NCBI RefSeq assembly: GCF_030167925.1
Contig: NZ_JASKUT010000001.1
Location: 2,728,001-2,792,000, forward strand
Length of the DNA stretch: 64,000 nucleotides
DNA from: Paenibacillus silviterrae
Lineage (GTDB): Bacteria; Bacillota; Bacilli; Paenibacillales; NBRC-103111
Direction: 5' to 3'
The position numbers were made by a program, and so were the translations under genes. The notes beneath the pieces were generated by a model that was not told the origin of the DNA, ran no database searches, and worked only from the letters and a program-made list of their open reading frames with translations. How positions within the stretch are numbered: the stretch's first letter is position 1; the number at the start of each line of letters is the position of its first letter. Shown here piece by piece: positions 1-8,794 of this stretch.

Positions 1-83
1 CGGCCCCTACACAGGCAGCAGCCCATTGCAGCGATGCAGAAGATGGAAAGTCAGCCATAAGCAACACTTCCTTCACTCCGTAA
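1..83. other. Left edge, no gene seen
   Basis: These bases lie downstream of the manA stop codon. I see no convincing open frame with a ribosome binding site and no clear terminator hairpin. The next gene to the left is outside the window. Confidence 0.4.
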
Positions 84-1211
84 TCAGGATGAGGCCGGCG
101 GGTAGCAGAGAACGATGTCCAATCGGCCCTCTGCTTCACAAGACCAATGAAGGCCCAGTACATCTGCCGGTACAAACAAGCGATCGCCCTGCCGCACCTC
201 CATATTCCCTTGTTCCCAGTGGACGTTTCCCATACCTGAGGTCACGATAGCTACAGCGAACGTACCGGAAGGCTTCAAGGCATAACTTCCTGTAACCGTA
301 ACCCGGTTCATCCGAAAGCGGTCGGTATCCTTGGCCCCGATCAGCTCCCACTCGGTTCCGCCTTCCGTTTCCGATATGGCAACCGGTGTTTTGCGATAAC
401 GGGCCAGCGCCTCCTCGTAGCTATAGGTGTCATAGTGGAAGCAATCCAGCATCCGCTCGAAGCCCAGCCCCTGATGGCAGGCCTGATCGGGGACTACGTG
501 CCCCCTCGGCGTCGTTCGCTCGGTTCGCAGCGTAAGATCCGTCGGCTCCTGAATCTCGATCAGGAAGCAGCCGCTGCCGATGGCGTGCGGCACGCCTCCC
601 TCGACGAGGAACACATCACCCTCCTGTACGGGAATGCGGTGCAGCGCGTCGATCATCCCGGGAATGTCCTGCTTATCGAACAGCTCCTTCCACCGCTCGC
701 GCGTCACGCCCGGCTTGAACCCGAACAACACGTAAGGCTCCTCGCCGTCGATCGGTCTGCCGCCTAGAACATACCACGCCTCCGTTTTTCCGAACGCGGA
801 GTCGAATGCCTCCCTGGCGAAGGCGCGGTCCGGATGCACCTGGATCGTCAACCGCTCCGCCGCGTCCAGTACCTTCACGAGCACAGCCGTTTGATGCCCG
901 AAGGCGGCAGCATGACGGATCCCCAGCATCGCCTCCGGGTAAGCTTCGATCAGATCCTTCAGCAGCGGCCCCGTTTGGCTGCCGGGAAGCGCCACTCGGC
1001 TATACCCCTCAACAATGTGCTCTCGCCCCACGTTCTTTGCCTTGACCACAGAGGCCACCCATTCTTCCGGGAAATCGTCATCCGCAGCTTCACTTTGCCC
1101 GAGCCAAGCCTCCAATGCTTTCCCGCCCGAATAAGTGCGCCAAACCCGATTGAATTGCAGCTTTAACGGCTGTACGGTTAGTGAAGCGGATATGCGTTCG
1201 CTGTTTGTCAT
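84..1211 (-). CDS. manA: Mannose-6-phosphate isomerase, class I
   Basis: Interconverts mannose-6-phosphate and fructose-6-phosphate in the cytoplasm, linking mannose use and GDP-mannose supply to glycolysis. The 375-residue protein has the type I phosphomannose isomerase cupin signatures: IQVHPD near residues 123-128, KTEAW near 142-146 and VEGGVPHAIGSG near 203-214, which supply the zinc-binding His and Glu side chains. It is longer than the roughly 315-residue Bacillus ManA proteins, mainly at the N-terminus. The gene follows the response regulator on the same strand with a 67-bp gap that holds a hairpin, so it may be separately expressed. The family is clear; its use in polysaccharide precursor supply is inference. 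Confidence 0.9.
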   Translation of the reverse strand: MTNSERISASLTVQPLKLQFNRVWRTYSGGKALEAWLGQSEAADDDFPEEWVASVVKAKNVGREHIVEGYSRVALPGSQTGPLLKDLIEAYPEAMLGIRHAAAFGHQTAVLVKVLDAAERLTIQVHPDRAFAREAFDSAFGKTEAWYVLGGRPIDGEEPYVLFGFKPGVTRERWKELFDKQDIPGMIDALHRIPVQEGDVFLVEGGVPHAIGSGCFLIEIQEPTDLTLRTERTTPRGHVVPDQACHQGLGFERMLDCFHYDTYSYEEALARYRKTPVAISETEGGTEWELIGAKDTDRFRMNRVTVTGSYALKPSGTFAVAIVTSGMGNVHWEQGNMEVRQGDRLFVPADVLGLHWSCEAEGRLDIVLCYPPASS

Positions 1212-1233
1212 CCTCGTGTTCCTTCCTGGACGT

Positions 1234-1274
1234 AAAGGACCTGGAACACAAGATTGCTTGCGCTTAGGTCCTTT
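1234..1274 (-). terminator. Hairpin between response regulator and manA
   Basis: Perfect 9-bp arms AAAGGACCT (1234-1242) and AGGTCCTTT (1266-1274) with further partial pairing inside. It lies just after the response-regulator stop. The T-run on the minus strand is short, so termination may be incomplete. Confidence 0.5.
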
Positions 1275-1278
1275 CCTT

Positions 1279-1995
1279 TTATAATGAGCTTATAAATTTA
1301 TACCCGACGCCATGCACATTAATGATGTACTGCGGATTGGAAGGATCCGGCTCGATCTTCTTGCGAAGATTGCTTACATGAACAATGATCGTTCTTGTAT
1401 CATTGAAGCTCTCTTGGCCCCATATCTCCCGAAACAGCTGCTCATGCGAGAAGGTTTGCTCCGGACGGGAGGCAAGGAAGCTGAGCAGGTCGAACTCCTT
1501 CCGGGACAGCGTGACTTCCCCGCCGTTGACTCGCACGACGCGGCTCAAGCGGTCGATCTGGATGGAGCCTATCGTCTGCTTGGCGCCGCCGGCTTCCTTC
1601 TCGCCGCCGGACAGATGAGGTCTGCGCAAATGCGCCTTCACCCGGGCGATCAGCTCATTCGGGCTGAAGGGCTTGGTCATATAATCGTCGCCCCCGAGGC
1701 CGAGTCCCATAATTTTGTCCGTCTCATCCTTCTTGCAGCTTAAGAACAAAATAGGGGCTTGGGTTCGCTCCCGTATCTCCTGACACACCTCAAACCCGTT
1801 TTTACCAGGAAGCAGTACATCCAGAATGATCAGCTCGGGCTGCTCCTCCATCACAATGCGGGCCGCGTTCTGGCCGTCCTCAGCCTGGACGACGCGAAAC
1901 CCGTTTTTTTCCAAATATAAACGAATGACCTCCTTTATCTCCGGGTCGTCTTCGATTACCAGTATTTTTGCACCGATCAAGGTTCTCACCACCAT
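1279..1995 (-). CDS. OmpR-family response regulator
   Basis: Cytoplasmic transcription factor of a two-component system. Residues 10-125 form a receiver domain with acidic pocket EDD (15-17), phospho-acceptor Asp near 59 (LIILDVLLPGKNG) and the conserved Lys in MTKPFSP. Residues about 140-238 are a winged-helix DNA-binding domain of OmpR/PhoB type ending VHGVGYKF. It lies 57 bp downstream of a 7TMR-type sensor kinase on the same strand, its obvious partner. The ATG used has no good ribosome binding site; a TTG at 1980 preceded by GGTGGTGAG would give the more typical start MIGAKILVIEDD. The target genes are unknown. Confidence 0.88.
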   Translation of the reverse strand: MVVRTLIGAKILVIEDDPEIKEVIRLYLEKNGFRVVQAEDGQNAARIVMEEQPELIILDVLLPGKNGFEVCQEIRERTQAPILFLSCKKDETDKIMGLGLGGDDYMTKPFSPNELIARVKAHLRRPHLSGGEKEAGGAKQTIGSIQIDRLSRVVRVNGGEVTLSRKEFDLLSFLASRPEQTFSHEQLFREIWGQESFNDTRTIIVHVSNLRKKIEPDPSNPQYIINVHGVGYKFISSL

Positions 1996-2052
1996 TCAGT
2001 GTATCTTTCTGCCGATTCTCTTGCTGCTATTGCAAGCATAGTCCAACATTTT

Positions 2053-4173
2053 CTAGGAATCAAGTGTCTCTTCTACCGGAATTGTGAAGCAAAGCACCGT
2101 TCCGACCTGAAGCTGCGTTCGCTCTACCCAGATGCGGCCCCCGTGGGATTCGACGATTTCCTTGGAGATCGATAGGCCCAAGCCCTTCCCCCCGGTAACA
2201 GTGTTTCTCGATTTGTTGCTGGTATAGAAGCGGTCGAAGACGAACGGTAAATCCTCCGAAGGAATGCCGAGCCCCGTATCGATGATACGGCAGAGCATCC
2301 GCTTTCCGTCGTCGGACATCTCTACCCGAATGGAACCCCCTTCAGGTGTGAACTTGATGGCATTGAAGATGAGGTTCGAATACATCTGATGCAGCCTCTC
2401 TACATCCACCAAAACGGTGGAGTAACGCGCCCCTTCTCCCGCCGGCGGCAGGATTTCCAGCGTATAGTCAATGCCCGCATTCCGCGCATCCAGCTCGTAA
2501 CGGGTGAACAGCAGATCCATCAGACGGTCGGTAGACACCGTTTGCTTCTTGAACGTCACCTGACGCGCCTCCAGCTGAGATAGCTGGAATAAATCCTCGA
2601 TCAGCCGGTCCATCCCGATCACCTTCGCATGAATGAGCCGCAAATACCGGTCGCGCTGCTCCTCATGATCCACAAGCCCGTCGAGAATTGCCTCAAGATA
2701 ACATTGAATCGTCGTGAGAGGTGTGCCGAGATCATGCGAGATATTGCTGAGCAAATGGCTTCGCGATCGTTCCAAGCGGGACAGCTCGTCGTTTTTACGT
2801 TTCAACGCTTCGTTCACGTGCTCAAGATCAATGGTTCGTTCCTTGATTTTGGCATACAGTCCGCTGTTCATGACCGTCAGCTCCGCGGACAGCTTCTCCT
2901 CGGTTGCATAAGCCTTGGACAGCTTAATCGAGAGCAGTACCGATTGGCAGAAAATGAACACCAGCAGGCCGAACGCGGACATTTTGTCCGTGGTTTGCAC
3001 AAGCTCGTGAGCGTACAGCATATCGTTTATAATGGTAGCGGCGAAGATGCCGCAGGCCAGGAGCAAAATACCCGCGCCTTCTTTTTTCCGAATGTAAGCC
3101 CTCCCGACGATAAGCAAGATGTAGGTTACGCCGGCGACGATGATCAATTGCATGACAACCAGTATTTTGGTAAAAAGAATCGTAGGCAGCACAGCCATGA
3201 TAACAGAGTACATTACCGTTACGATACCGAAGCCGTAGCTGACCTTGCGTGAGCTTTCCTCCGGGTATAAGCACGCAAAAAACAATACAAACAACGGCAT
3301 GCTTAAGGTGGCCGTCAAGTATTCGAGGTTGATCTCGAGCACCCAGCTGAAGTCCGGAATGAGCTTCGTCAGCAGAATCTCCCCGAGCAGTGAAATTCGC
3401 AGGCTGATCAACAGGCAGAACAGTCCGAAAAACAGCATGGCCGCTTCTTTCTTGCGGACGGCGAACAATCCGAGATGATACAGCCCCATGATCAGCAGGC
3501 TGCCGATCAGCAGCGTATCGAAACCGACGGAGAGCTCCATCGAACGGGAAATATCCTGAAACTGCCCGAACTCAATCGGGTAACGTAAGCCCCCCTTTTG
3601 ATGATCGAAATTGGCTACCTGCAGGACCAGCTCAATCTCGGAGGAGTGGGTATGCAGAACAACAACCTGTGGCAAAAATTGCGGACGGATCTGTTCGGCG
3701 GATGGGGCCACAATGCCCGCGGAAGAAATCTTCTCCCCGTTGGCATACAAGGTATATGCGGTAAAGACGGTCGGTATCCGCATCGCAAATGTTTGAGTTT
3801 CGTAGGGCAATTGAAGCTTTAACCGATAGGTGGCATAGCCTGTGCCCGGAAGCTCGCTGCCGCTGCGGAGCCGATCCCCATGCCCGTTCCAAGAGCCGGG
3901 TACATGGATATAATCTTTGACAAGATGCGCCTCGTCCGTATAGAAGCTCCTAGGCTCCAGCAGCTGATTCCAATAAAACTCCCATTCCCCGTTAAGCAGC
4001 ACCGAGCCGTTCGTTTCAAAATTCCATTCGGATAAATTCATATTCCCATTCGTCACCCGCGGGAGGTTTTGTTTGGTGAACGTCCCCGTCATATAAAAGA
4101 GGACATAAGCGGCAACAAGCAAAACAAGCAGGATGACGACCTTCGTAGTACGCTGATTGGCAGCTTTGCCCAT
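2053..4173 (-). CDS. 7TMR-DISM-type sensor histidine kinase
   Basis: Membrane sensor kinase, partner of the downstream response regulator. The start at 4173 is chosen because AAGGGGG lies 11 bases upstream; an upstream in-frame ATG has no ribosome binding site. The layout is one N-terminal membrane helix (about 11-30), an extracellular jelly-roll-like region (about 45-200, with GEWEFYW and GTGYATYRL as in 7TMR-DISM extracellular domains), about seven membrane helices (about 210-410), a coiled-coil linker, a HisKA domain with phospho-acceptor His in LLSNISHDLGTPL, and a HATPase_c domain with the N box, DTGLGIP and GGKGLGLSI. Extracellular folds of this type are usually thought to bind carbohydrates or small polar ligands. 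The ligand here is unknown. Confidence 0.85.
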   Translation of the reverse strand: MGKAANQRTTKVVILLVLLVAAYVLFYMTGTFTKQNLPRVTNGNMNLSEWNFETNGSVLLNGEWEFYWNQLLEPRSFYTDEAHLVKDYIHVPGSWNGHGDRLRSGSELPGTGYATYRLKLQLPYETQTFAMRIPTVFTAYTLYANGEKISSAGIVAPSAEQIRPQFLPQVVVLHTHSSEIELVLQVANFDHQKGGLRYPIEFGQFQDISRSMELSVGFDTLLIGSLLIMGLYHLGLFAVRKKEAAMLFFGLFCLLISLRISLLGEILLTKLIPDFSWVLEINLEYLTATLSMPLFVLFFACLYPEESSRKVSYGFGIVTVMYSVIMAVLPTILFTKILVVMQLIIVAGVTYILLIVGRAYIRKKEGAGILLLACGIFAATIINDMLYAHELVQTTDKMSAFGLLVFIFCQSVLLSIKLSKAYATEEKLSAELTVMNSGLYAKIKERTIDLEHVNEALKRKNDELSRLERSRSHLLSNISHDLGTPLTTIQCYLEAILDGLVDHEEQRDRYLRLIHAKVIGMDRLIEDLFQLSQLEARQVTFKKQTVSTDRLMDLLFTRYELDARNAGIDYTLEILPPAGEGARYSTVLVDVERLHQMYSNLIFNAIKFTPEGGSIRVEMSDDGKRMLCRIIDTGLGIPSEDLPFVFDRFYTSNKSRNTVTGGKGLGLSISKEIVESHGGRIWVERTQLQVGTVLCFTIPVEETLDS

Positions 4174-4299
4174 AGGTTGGTAAACCCCCTTACGCTTAGA
4201 CAGTATCCATTCGATGCGAAGGAGACCAAATCCTGCCTTATGCGCAAACTCCCCTGCTAAGCCTTGGCAGCTCATCAGGGGAATGCAGCGCTTCTAAAC

Positions 4300-6204
4300 T
4301 TATTGGTGAATAAAAGAAAGGGCCGTATCCAAATAGCCTTCCTCGCGGTTCATAACCGCCAGATCGCTCGTTCCGTTGCCGTCGAGATCCGCAATGAGAG
4401 GCTGCAGCCCCGAGCCTCCCCGGCCCCACGGCCCGTAAAAGGAGAGAAGCTTATATTCGTCATTCTCCTGCTTAAGATATACGGATCCGCTCATGGAATC
4501 CGGGTCCCATCGCAGCACGTCCTCCCGGCCATCGCCGTTAAAATCCCCCAGCTTCAGCACTCCGCTCTCATTAGGTACCGAAATGGCTGTTCGTTGGAGC
4601 CTCCAAGTGAGGGAGCCGATATCCGGGATAAGCTCAAACCCGCTGCTGGCACCGGATTTCATGGAGAGGAGAGATGTGATGCCCTCCTGTCCCTTATGCA
4701 GCTGAAGCTCCGCCTTCTGCTCGCTTCTGAAGCTGAAGGGCTTCAGGGGCTTGACATCGCCTCCGGAGGTAACGAGCAGTCCGTTCAGCTGGCGCCGATC
4801 CTTGGACAGCCCTGCCAGCAAGCTGGCTCCATTCGCTTGAGGAATGACGATCATCGTAGACCAGCCGGCCTGCTCCGTTCGCCAGGAGCCCTCCCGCCGG
4901 AACTGACGCCCGGTAACCCGGTAGGTTTCCAGCTGCCCCTTCGGCGAAAGGGTCCACAGGACGGCTGACCGGGAACCGTCGGCTCCGCTTAGGGCGGCTG
5001 TCGCCCCTTGAACGTAAGCCGCTTGGCCCCATAGTGCGGGAGCCGGCTGTGCCTCGTTCCGCTGTCCGCGGAAATTGCACTCGACGACATGCAGATTGCC
5101 GGTCTTGGTATCCCACGTGACCAAATCCGCCTGCCCGTCCCCGTTCACATCGCCGACCATCGACTTGCTTCCGCCGGATAACCCAACACTATGAGCGGGT
5201 GTAAAGGGTACATAATCCTGGATGGAATAGAAGGTATACCCCTTTGCGCGCAAACCGGCAATGAGCTTCTGCAGCAAGCTGCGGTTCGTATCCGGCAGCC
5301 GATATTCCGGAATTCCGTCTCGCATTACGGGCTCCCCATCCTCATTGATTACGGGAATCAGCTGCTTGAAATCCAGAAAGGGATGAAAGAAGAAGGAGGC
5401 GACATGGCCCGTTGTGCCCACCCGATCCACAATGACCTTCTCGTCCTTATTATACGGTATATAATCATAGGGAGTCGGAATATAAGCCGCGCCTAGCGAG
5501 GACGCTCCTGATGCTTTATTGCGTTTGTTTTCGTAATGCACCGTCTGAGCGTTCCTGTGCTCTTGCACTTCAGCCTGGTAATGAAGACCAAAGTAGGAGC
5601 GGAAGACTTGATCCTGCTCCGGCGTGGAGCGATAATGCGGCGCTTCCCAGAATTGAGGCTTAAGACCTACATGCTCCAGTACGGCCAAGCCCTCCTTCAT
5701 ACGCTGCTCTCCGTAAGACGCCGGCATCGTCTCCGCGCTTCCCGGGTTATTGAACTCGTTGCCGATACCCGATTCGTGATGTCCATCTTCTCGGCGCACA
5801 CTGCCTACCTGATGCGTATAGCCATGCATGCCAAGCGTTGCTCCGCCCTTGACCGCGTCTTTTAATATGTGTACAAAAGCGGCCGCTTGCGGATTGTCCG
5901 TTTGATCCAGACTTACATCATAACGGGAGCCGTCCGGAGAAATATTGATCCACCTTGGGATTACGGCCAAATGATAGGAAACCTTCTCATCTCGCAAGTA
6001 CTCCAGGATCGCTCGAAGCTTGCCGAGCCCTTCCGGCGTCTCGTACTGGCCTCCCGGTCCGATGTCCTCCAGACGCATCATGACGAACTTCGGCAGCCTA
6101 GCTTCGCCTTCTACCGAAATCATATGGTAAGCGGTTACAATCACACTTACCAGCAGTACCGAGACTACATAACGCGCAAGCTTATATTTGCGAAAAAAGG
6201 CCAT
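4300..6204 (-). CDS. DUF2334 deacetylase-like protein with FG-GAP repeats
   Basis: Predicted membrane-anchored, outward-facing carbohydrate-active protein of 634 residues. A signal anchor lies at about 10-30. Residues about 38-310 match the DUF2334 / polysaccharide-deacetylase fold: MRLEDIGPGG near 43-52 supplies the metal-binding acid and GMHGYTHQ the paired His motif. The C-terminal half carries FG-GAP/VCBS-like repeats with calcium-loop motifs DVNGDGQAD, DFNGDGRED and DLDGNGTSD. Such repeats often build a propeller used in adhesion or substrate binding. Joined to a DUF2334 domain they suggest a wall or polysaccharide-modifying enzyme tethered to its substrate. The gene is divergent from the VanY-type gene. 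Substrate and activity are not shown by the sequence. Confidence 0.78.
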   Translation of the reverse strand: MAFFRKYKLARYVVSVLLVSVIVTAYHMISVEGEARLPKFVMMRLEDIGPGGQYETPEGLGKLRAILEYLRDEKVSYHLAVIPRWINISPDGSRYDVSLDQTDNPQAAAFVHILKDAVKGGATLGMHGYTHQVGSVRREDGHHESGIGNEFNNPGSAETMPASYGEQRMKEGLAVLEHVGLKPQFWEAPHYRSTPEQDQVFRSYFGLHYQAEVQEHRNAQTVHYENKRNKASGASSLGAAYIPTPYDYIPYNKDEKVIVDRVGTTGHVASFFFHPFLDFKQLIPVINEDGEPVMRDGIPEYRLPDTNRSLLQKLIAGLRAKGYTFYSIQDYVPFTPAHSVGLSGGSKSMVGDVNGDGQADLVTWDTKTGNLHVVECNFRGQRNEAQPAPALWGQAAYVQGATAALSGADGSRSAVLWTLSPKGQLETYRVTGRQFRREGSWRTEQAGWSTMIVIPQANGASLLAGLSKDRRQLNGLLVTSGGDVKPLKPFSFRSEQKAELQLHKGQEGITSLLSMKSGASSGFELIPDIGSLTWRLQRTAISVPNESGVLKLGDFNGDGREDVLRWDPDSMSGSVYLKQENDEYKLLSFYGPWGRGGSGLQPLIADLDGNGTSDLAVMNREEGYLDTALSFIHQ

Positions 6205-6450
6205 GGACCATCCTGCTCCCTCTTACTCTAGTAATCTATTTATAACAAAGTCTCATAGATGCAGCTTTCTGAGATATTGTAACAGATTTCGACAATGCCG
6301 AACATGGTTTTCCTTGGGAAATAGAGAAAAAAAAGAACATTTTTCAGGGCTGCTGCGTCCATGATTACGATTATGCTGCGATCGCTTCATCCATGCATGC
6401 GTATTCCCTGCTTCTGGTTCGTTCGTCCGGATGAACCCCCGGAAGGCATA

Positions 6451-6459
6451 TGTTATAAT
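6451..6459 (+). promoter_or_regulatory. Extended -10 promoter of the VanY-type gene
   Basis: TGTTATAAT, an extended -10 element with a perfect TATAAT, lies 46 bases before the ATG at 6505. No good -35 hexamer is present 17 bases upstream, which fits extended -10 promoters. Confidence 0.5.
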
Positions 6460-6504
6460 GAAACAATTCACGAAATTCGCAGCAGGTAAGAAAGCGAGGA
6501 CATT

Positions 6505-7575
6505 ATGCCATCATTACAACGAAAACTTGCCCTAATGTTAACGGCAGCCGTATGGCTCACATCGGCCTGCTCCGATCCATCGGCAGGACAGCAGCAGCCT
6601 GCCCAGGGTTCACCGGCGCCGGTCTCTCCAGTCAGCGGCAAAGCTGGAAATCAAAGCATTACCGATCTGGACGTCACCCCCGCCGCTCTTGTCATAGCGC
6701 CGGGTGCGAAGCAGAAGCTCACCGTCACAGGTATCGCGAAGAATGGAAGCAAGAAGGACATGACTTCGGAGTCCGGGGTGGTTTATCAGTCGAGTTCAAA
6801 CGAGGCGGCGACGGTTGCAGCTGACGGCACCATCAGCATATCGCCGGGGACGAGAACCGGTACACGGGTGACTATCACGGTCCAATCCCAAGGAATCAAG
6901 AAGGAAGTACCGCTCACTGTCAAATATGCGCTCGCCGATACGGTAACCTCAGCTTCCATGATTACCAACCCTGCCGATATCATAGCTGTCGTCAACAAAA
7001 CCCGGGCGCTTCCCCCGGACTATGCACCGGACAAATCCGATCTGGTAGAGCCGAACGTTCCGTTTACCTTTAAGGAGAAAAGCGAGAAGAAGCTGATGCG
7101 GACGGAGGCCGCACGTGCGCTGGAGAAGCTCTTCGACCAGGCAACGAAGGAGCAGATCAAGCTCGCCGGCGTATCCGCCTACCGCTCCTACGCTTCCCAG
7201 AAATCGATTTACAATAATAATGTAAAAACACAAGGGGAAAAGCTAGCCTCGCAGTACAGCGCCAAGCCTGGGCAGAGCGAGCACCAAACCGGCCTCGCGA
7301 TCGATGTCTCGAGTCCGAGCGCCAAGTATGCTTTGGAGGAAGTATTCGGCACGACGCCCGAGGGCAAGTGGCTTGCCGCGAATGCCTGGAAGTTCGGCTT
7401 CATTCTTCGATACCCGAAGGGCAAAGAAAGCATTACCGGCTACAGCTATGAGCCATGGCACATTCGCTACGTTGGCATCGAGCTGGCCAAGGAGATTACG
7501 GAAAAGGGAATTACGCTTGAAGAGTACTTTCAGGATGCCGTGCCCGTCTCCAAGCCTTCTGCCGGCAAGCCTTAA
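6505..7575 (+). CDS. VanY-family D-Ala-D-Ala carboxypeptidase lipoprotein
   Basis: Predicted wall-trimming metallo-carboxypeptidase anchored by lipid on the outer face of the membrane. A lipoprotein signal with lipobox LTSAC ends near residue 22 and is followed by a Gln/Pro-rich linker. Residues about 45-145 form a bacterial Ig-like (BIG2) domain. Residues about 165-345 form the VanY/peptidase M15B domain, with AYRSYASQ, SEHQTGLAID (about 257-266) and EPWHIRYVG (about 315-323) giving the zinc ligands and catalytic residues. The family removes the terminal D-Ala from peptidoglycan stem peptides. There is no van resistance cluster nearby, so I read it as a housekeeping wall enzyme, not a resistance gene. 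Confidence 0.87.
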   Translation: MPSLQRKLALMLTAAVWLTSACSDPSAGQQQPAQGSPAPVSPVSGKAGNQSITDLDVTPAALVIAPGAKQKLTVTGIAKNGSKKDMTSESGVVYQSSSNEAATVAADGTISISPGTRTGTRVTITVQSQGIKKEVPLTVKYALADTVTSASMITNPADIIAVVNKTRALPPDYAPDKSDLVEPNVPFTFKEKSEKKLMRTEAARALEKLFDQATKEQIKLAGVSAYRSYASQKSIYNNNVKTQGEKLASQYSAKPGQSEHQTGLAIDVSSPSAKYALEEVFGTTPEGKWLAANAWKFGFILRYPKGKESITGYSYEPWHIRYVGIELAKEITEKGITLEEYFQDAVPVSKPSAGKP

Positions 7576-7593
7576 TCTACCTATTCTATATTA

Positions 7594-7747
7594 AAAAAAT
7601 AGGAGCGGTTTCTTAGATTTTTGAAGGGTGGTCATCTGCGAGTCAGTGGACAAATGTCTTATAAGCTCAGGCTGAAGGCATTTGGCCACGGTGGACGATA
7701 AGATGACCACATCTTCACGATTCTAACGAAACAGCTCCTATTTCTTT
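7594..7747. repeat. 154-bp imperfect palindrome
   Basis: The left arm (about 7594-7660) and the reverse complement of the right arm (about 7678-7747) align along most of their length. Shared blocks are AAATAGGAGC, GTTTC, TTAGA, TGAAG, TGGTCATCT, GTGG and CAAATG, with small gaps. The centre is about 18 bases. The right arm contains the stop codon and last codons of the methyltransferase gene. The two flanking genes converge here, so it may act as a two-way terminator, but it is far longer than a usual terminator and resembles a MITE-like or structured-RNA element. Confidence 0.65.
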
Positions 7748-8517
7748 ACCGCTACGACCCGAATTCTCCGATAGTCCGCTACCCACGTATCCCCGTTCCA
7801 TAAAACGGGCTTCAGCATCCTCTCACAGCTTTGATACGCCTCTTCTTGCTGCTCCTCGGTCAGTCCCTCGAAGAACATCCCAGCGAACGCCTTGAGCCAA
7901 TGCCACAATCCTTGCTCCCCTCCGCTAAGCGGTGTTGGGCGGTCGAACAGCTCGGCGTAGCCGACTTCAAAGCCGTGCTCCTCCAGCAGTCCCGTGTATT
8001 CTCCTACACTTGGAAAATACCATGGGTGCCGTGCCGCTCCATCCACGCCGAAGGGGGCCGTCGATTGCAGGATCGCCTTCACCAGCTGTTCTACATTACC
8101 CTTGCCTCCGAATTCCGCAACGAAACGTCCTTCTGTCCGTAATGCTTTATGAACGGAAGCCGCCACAAGCTCAGGACGCTTCATCCAATGAAGCGCTGCA
8201 TTGGAGAAAACGGCATCGAAGGCAGGGACACCCGGAAGCCGAAACGTTTCCCCATCCCCCTGAATCCAATCCTGTTCGGGAAATTTGGCCCGCGCCTCAA
8301 CAATCATCGCTTCCGATTGATCCATCCCAAGGACATAAGCTCCGCTCTGGCGGATCAGATGGGCAAGATCTCCCGTGCCGCAGCCCAAATCGAGAATACG
8401 TTCACCGGGGGCGGGCTTCAACAGCTCCACCACACCTCTACCCAGTCGAGATACATAGCCGATGTGCTCGTCATAGTGCCCTGCATTCCATTCATTAGAG
8501 CTCTCCATCCGGTTCAT
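7738..8517 (-). CDS. SAM-dependent class I methyltransferase
   Basis: Cytoplasmic methyltransferase of 259 residues with a Rossmann fold. Motif I (ILDLGCGTGDL) lies near residues 40-50, an acidic motif II GMDQSE near 68-73, and a post-I region AVFSNAALHWM typical of trans-aconitate methyltransferase-like and ubiE/COQ5-like families. The C-terminal part (HGFEVGYAELFDRPTPL) also resembles trans-aconitate 2-methyltransferase homologues. The real substrate cannot be read from the sequence. A ribosome binding site (AAGGAGTGAT) precedes the start. The stop codon falls inside the right arm of the palindrome at 7594-7747. Confidence 0.75.
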   Translation of the reverse strand: MNRMESSNEWNAGHYDEHIGYVSRLGRGVVELLKPAPGERILDLGCGTGDLAHLIRQSGAYVLGMDQSEAMIVEARAKFPEQDWIQGDGETFRLPGVPAFDAVFSNAALHWMKRPELVAASVHKALRTEGRFVAEFGGKGNVEQLVKAILQSTAPFGVDGAARHPWYFPSVGEYTGLLEEHGFEVGYAELFDRPTPLSGGEQGLWHWLKAFAGMFFEGLTEEQQEEAYQSCERMLKPVLWNGDTWVADYRRIRVVAVKK

Positions 8518-8629
8518 GTTCGATCACTCCTTCTCTTTGATACCCATTATCAGTCACGCAAGCTTATTTTGGAAATATATAAATTAAATAGTTTTTATAG
8601 TTTTTAACTATTAAGGTAACGAAGAATAA

Positions 8630-8636
8630 TGTCGAA
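8630..8636 (+). promoter_or_regulatory. Possible Spo0A box
   Basis: TGTCGAA matches the 0A-box consensus TGNCGAA exactly. It lies 159 bases before the start of a sporulation-type sensor kinase. A 7-base match occurs often by chance, so this is only a candidate. Confidence 0.3.
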
Positions 8637-8730
8637 TATGATAAAGATTTGCTTTAAAAAACGCATTTACTTCGAGAAACCGCTGAGGATATAATGTATT
8701 CATTGTTTCTATATTATTTTGCAATGGAGA

Positions 8731-8761
8731 TTGACGCAGCATGACCTTCGTCTGGTATAAT
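8731..8761 (+). promoter_or_regulatory. Candidate promoter of the LytTR-PAS kinase
   Basis: TTGACG at 8731-8736 and a perfect TATAAT at 8756-8761. The spacer is 19 bases, longer than the ideal 17, which suggests a weak or activator-assisted promoter. The ATG at 8795 follows 33 bases later with AGGTGA before it. Confidence 0.45.
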
Positions 8762-8794
8762 GAAATGAATGATACAGGCAGGTGATTTCAGATT

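Noticed and set aside
6505..7575. Vancomycin-resistance VanY
   Set aside because: No vanHAX, vanRS or vanZ genes nearby, and it has an Ig-like domain typical of housekeeping wall enzymes.
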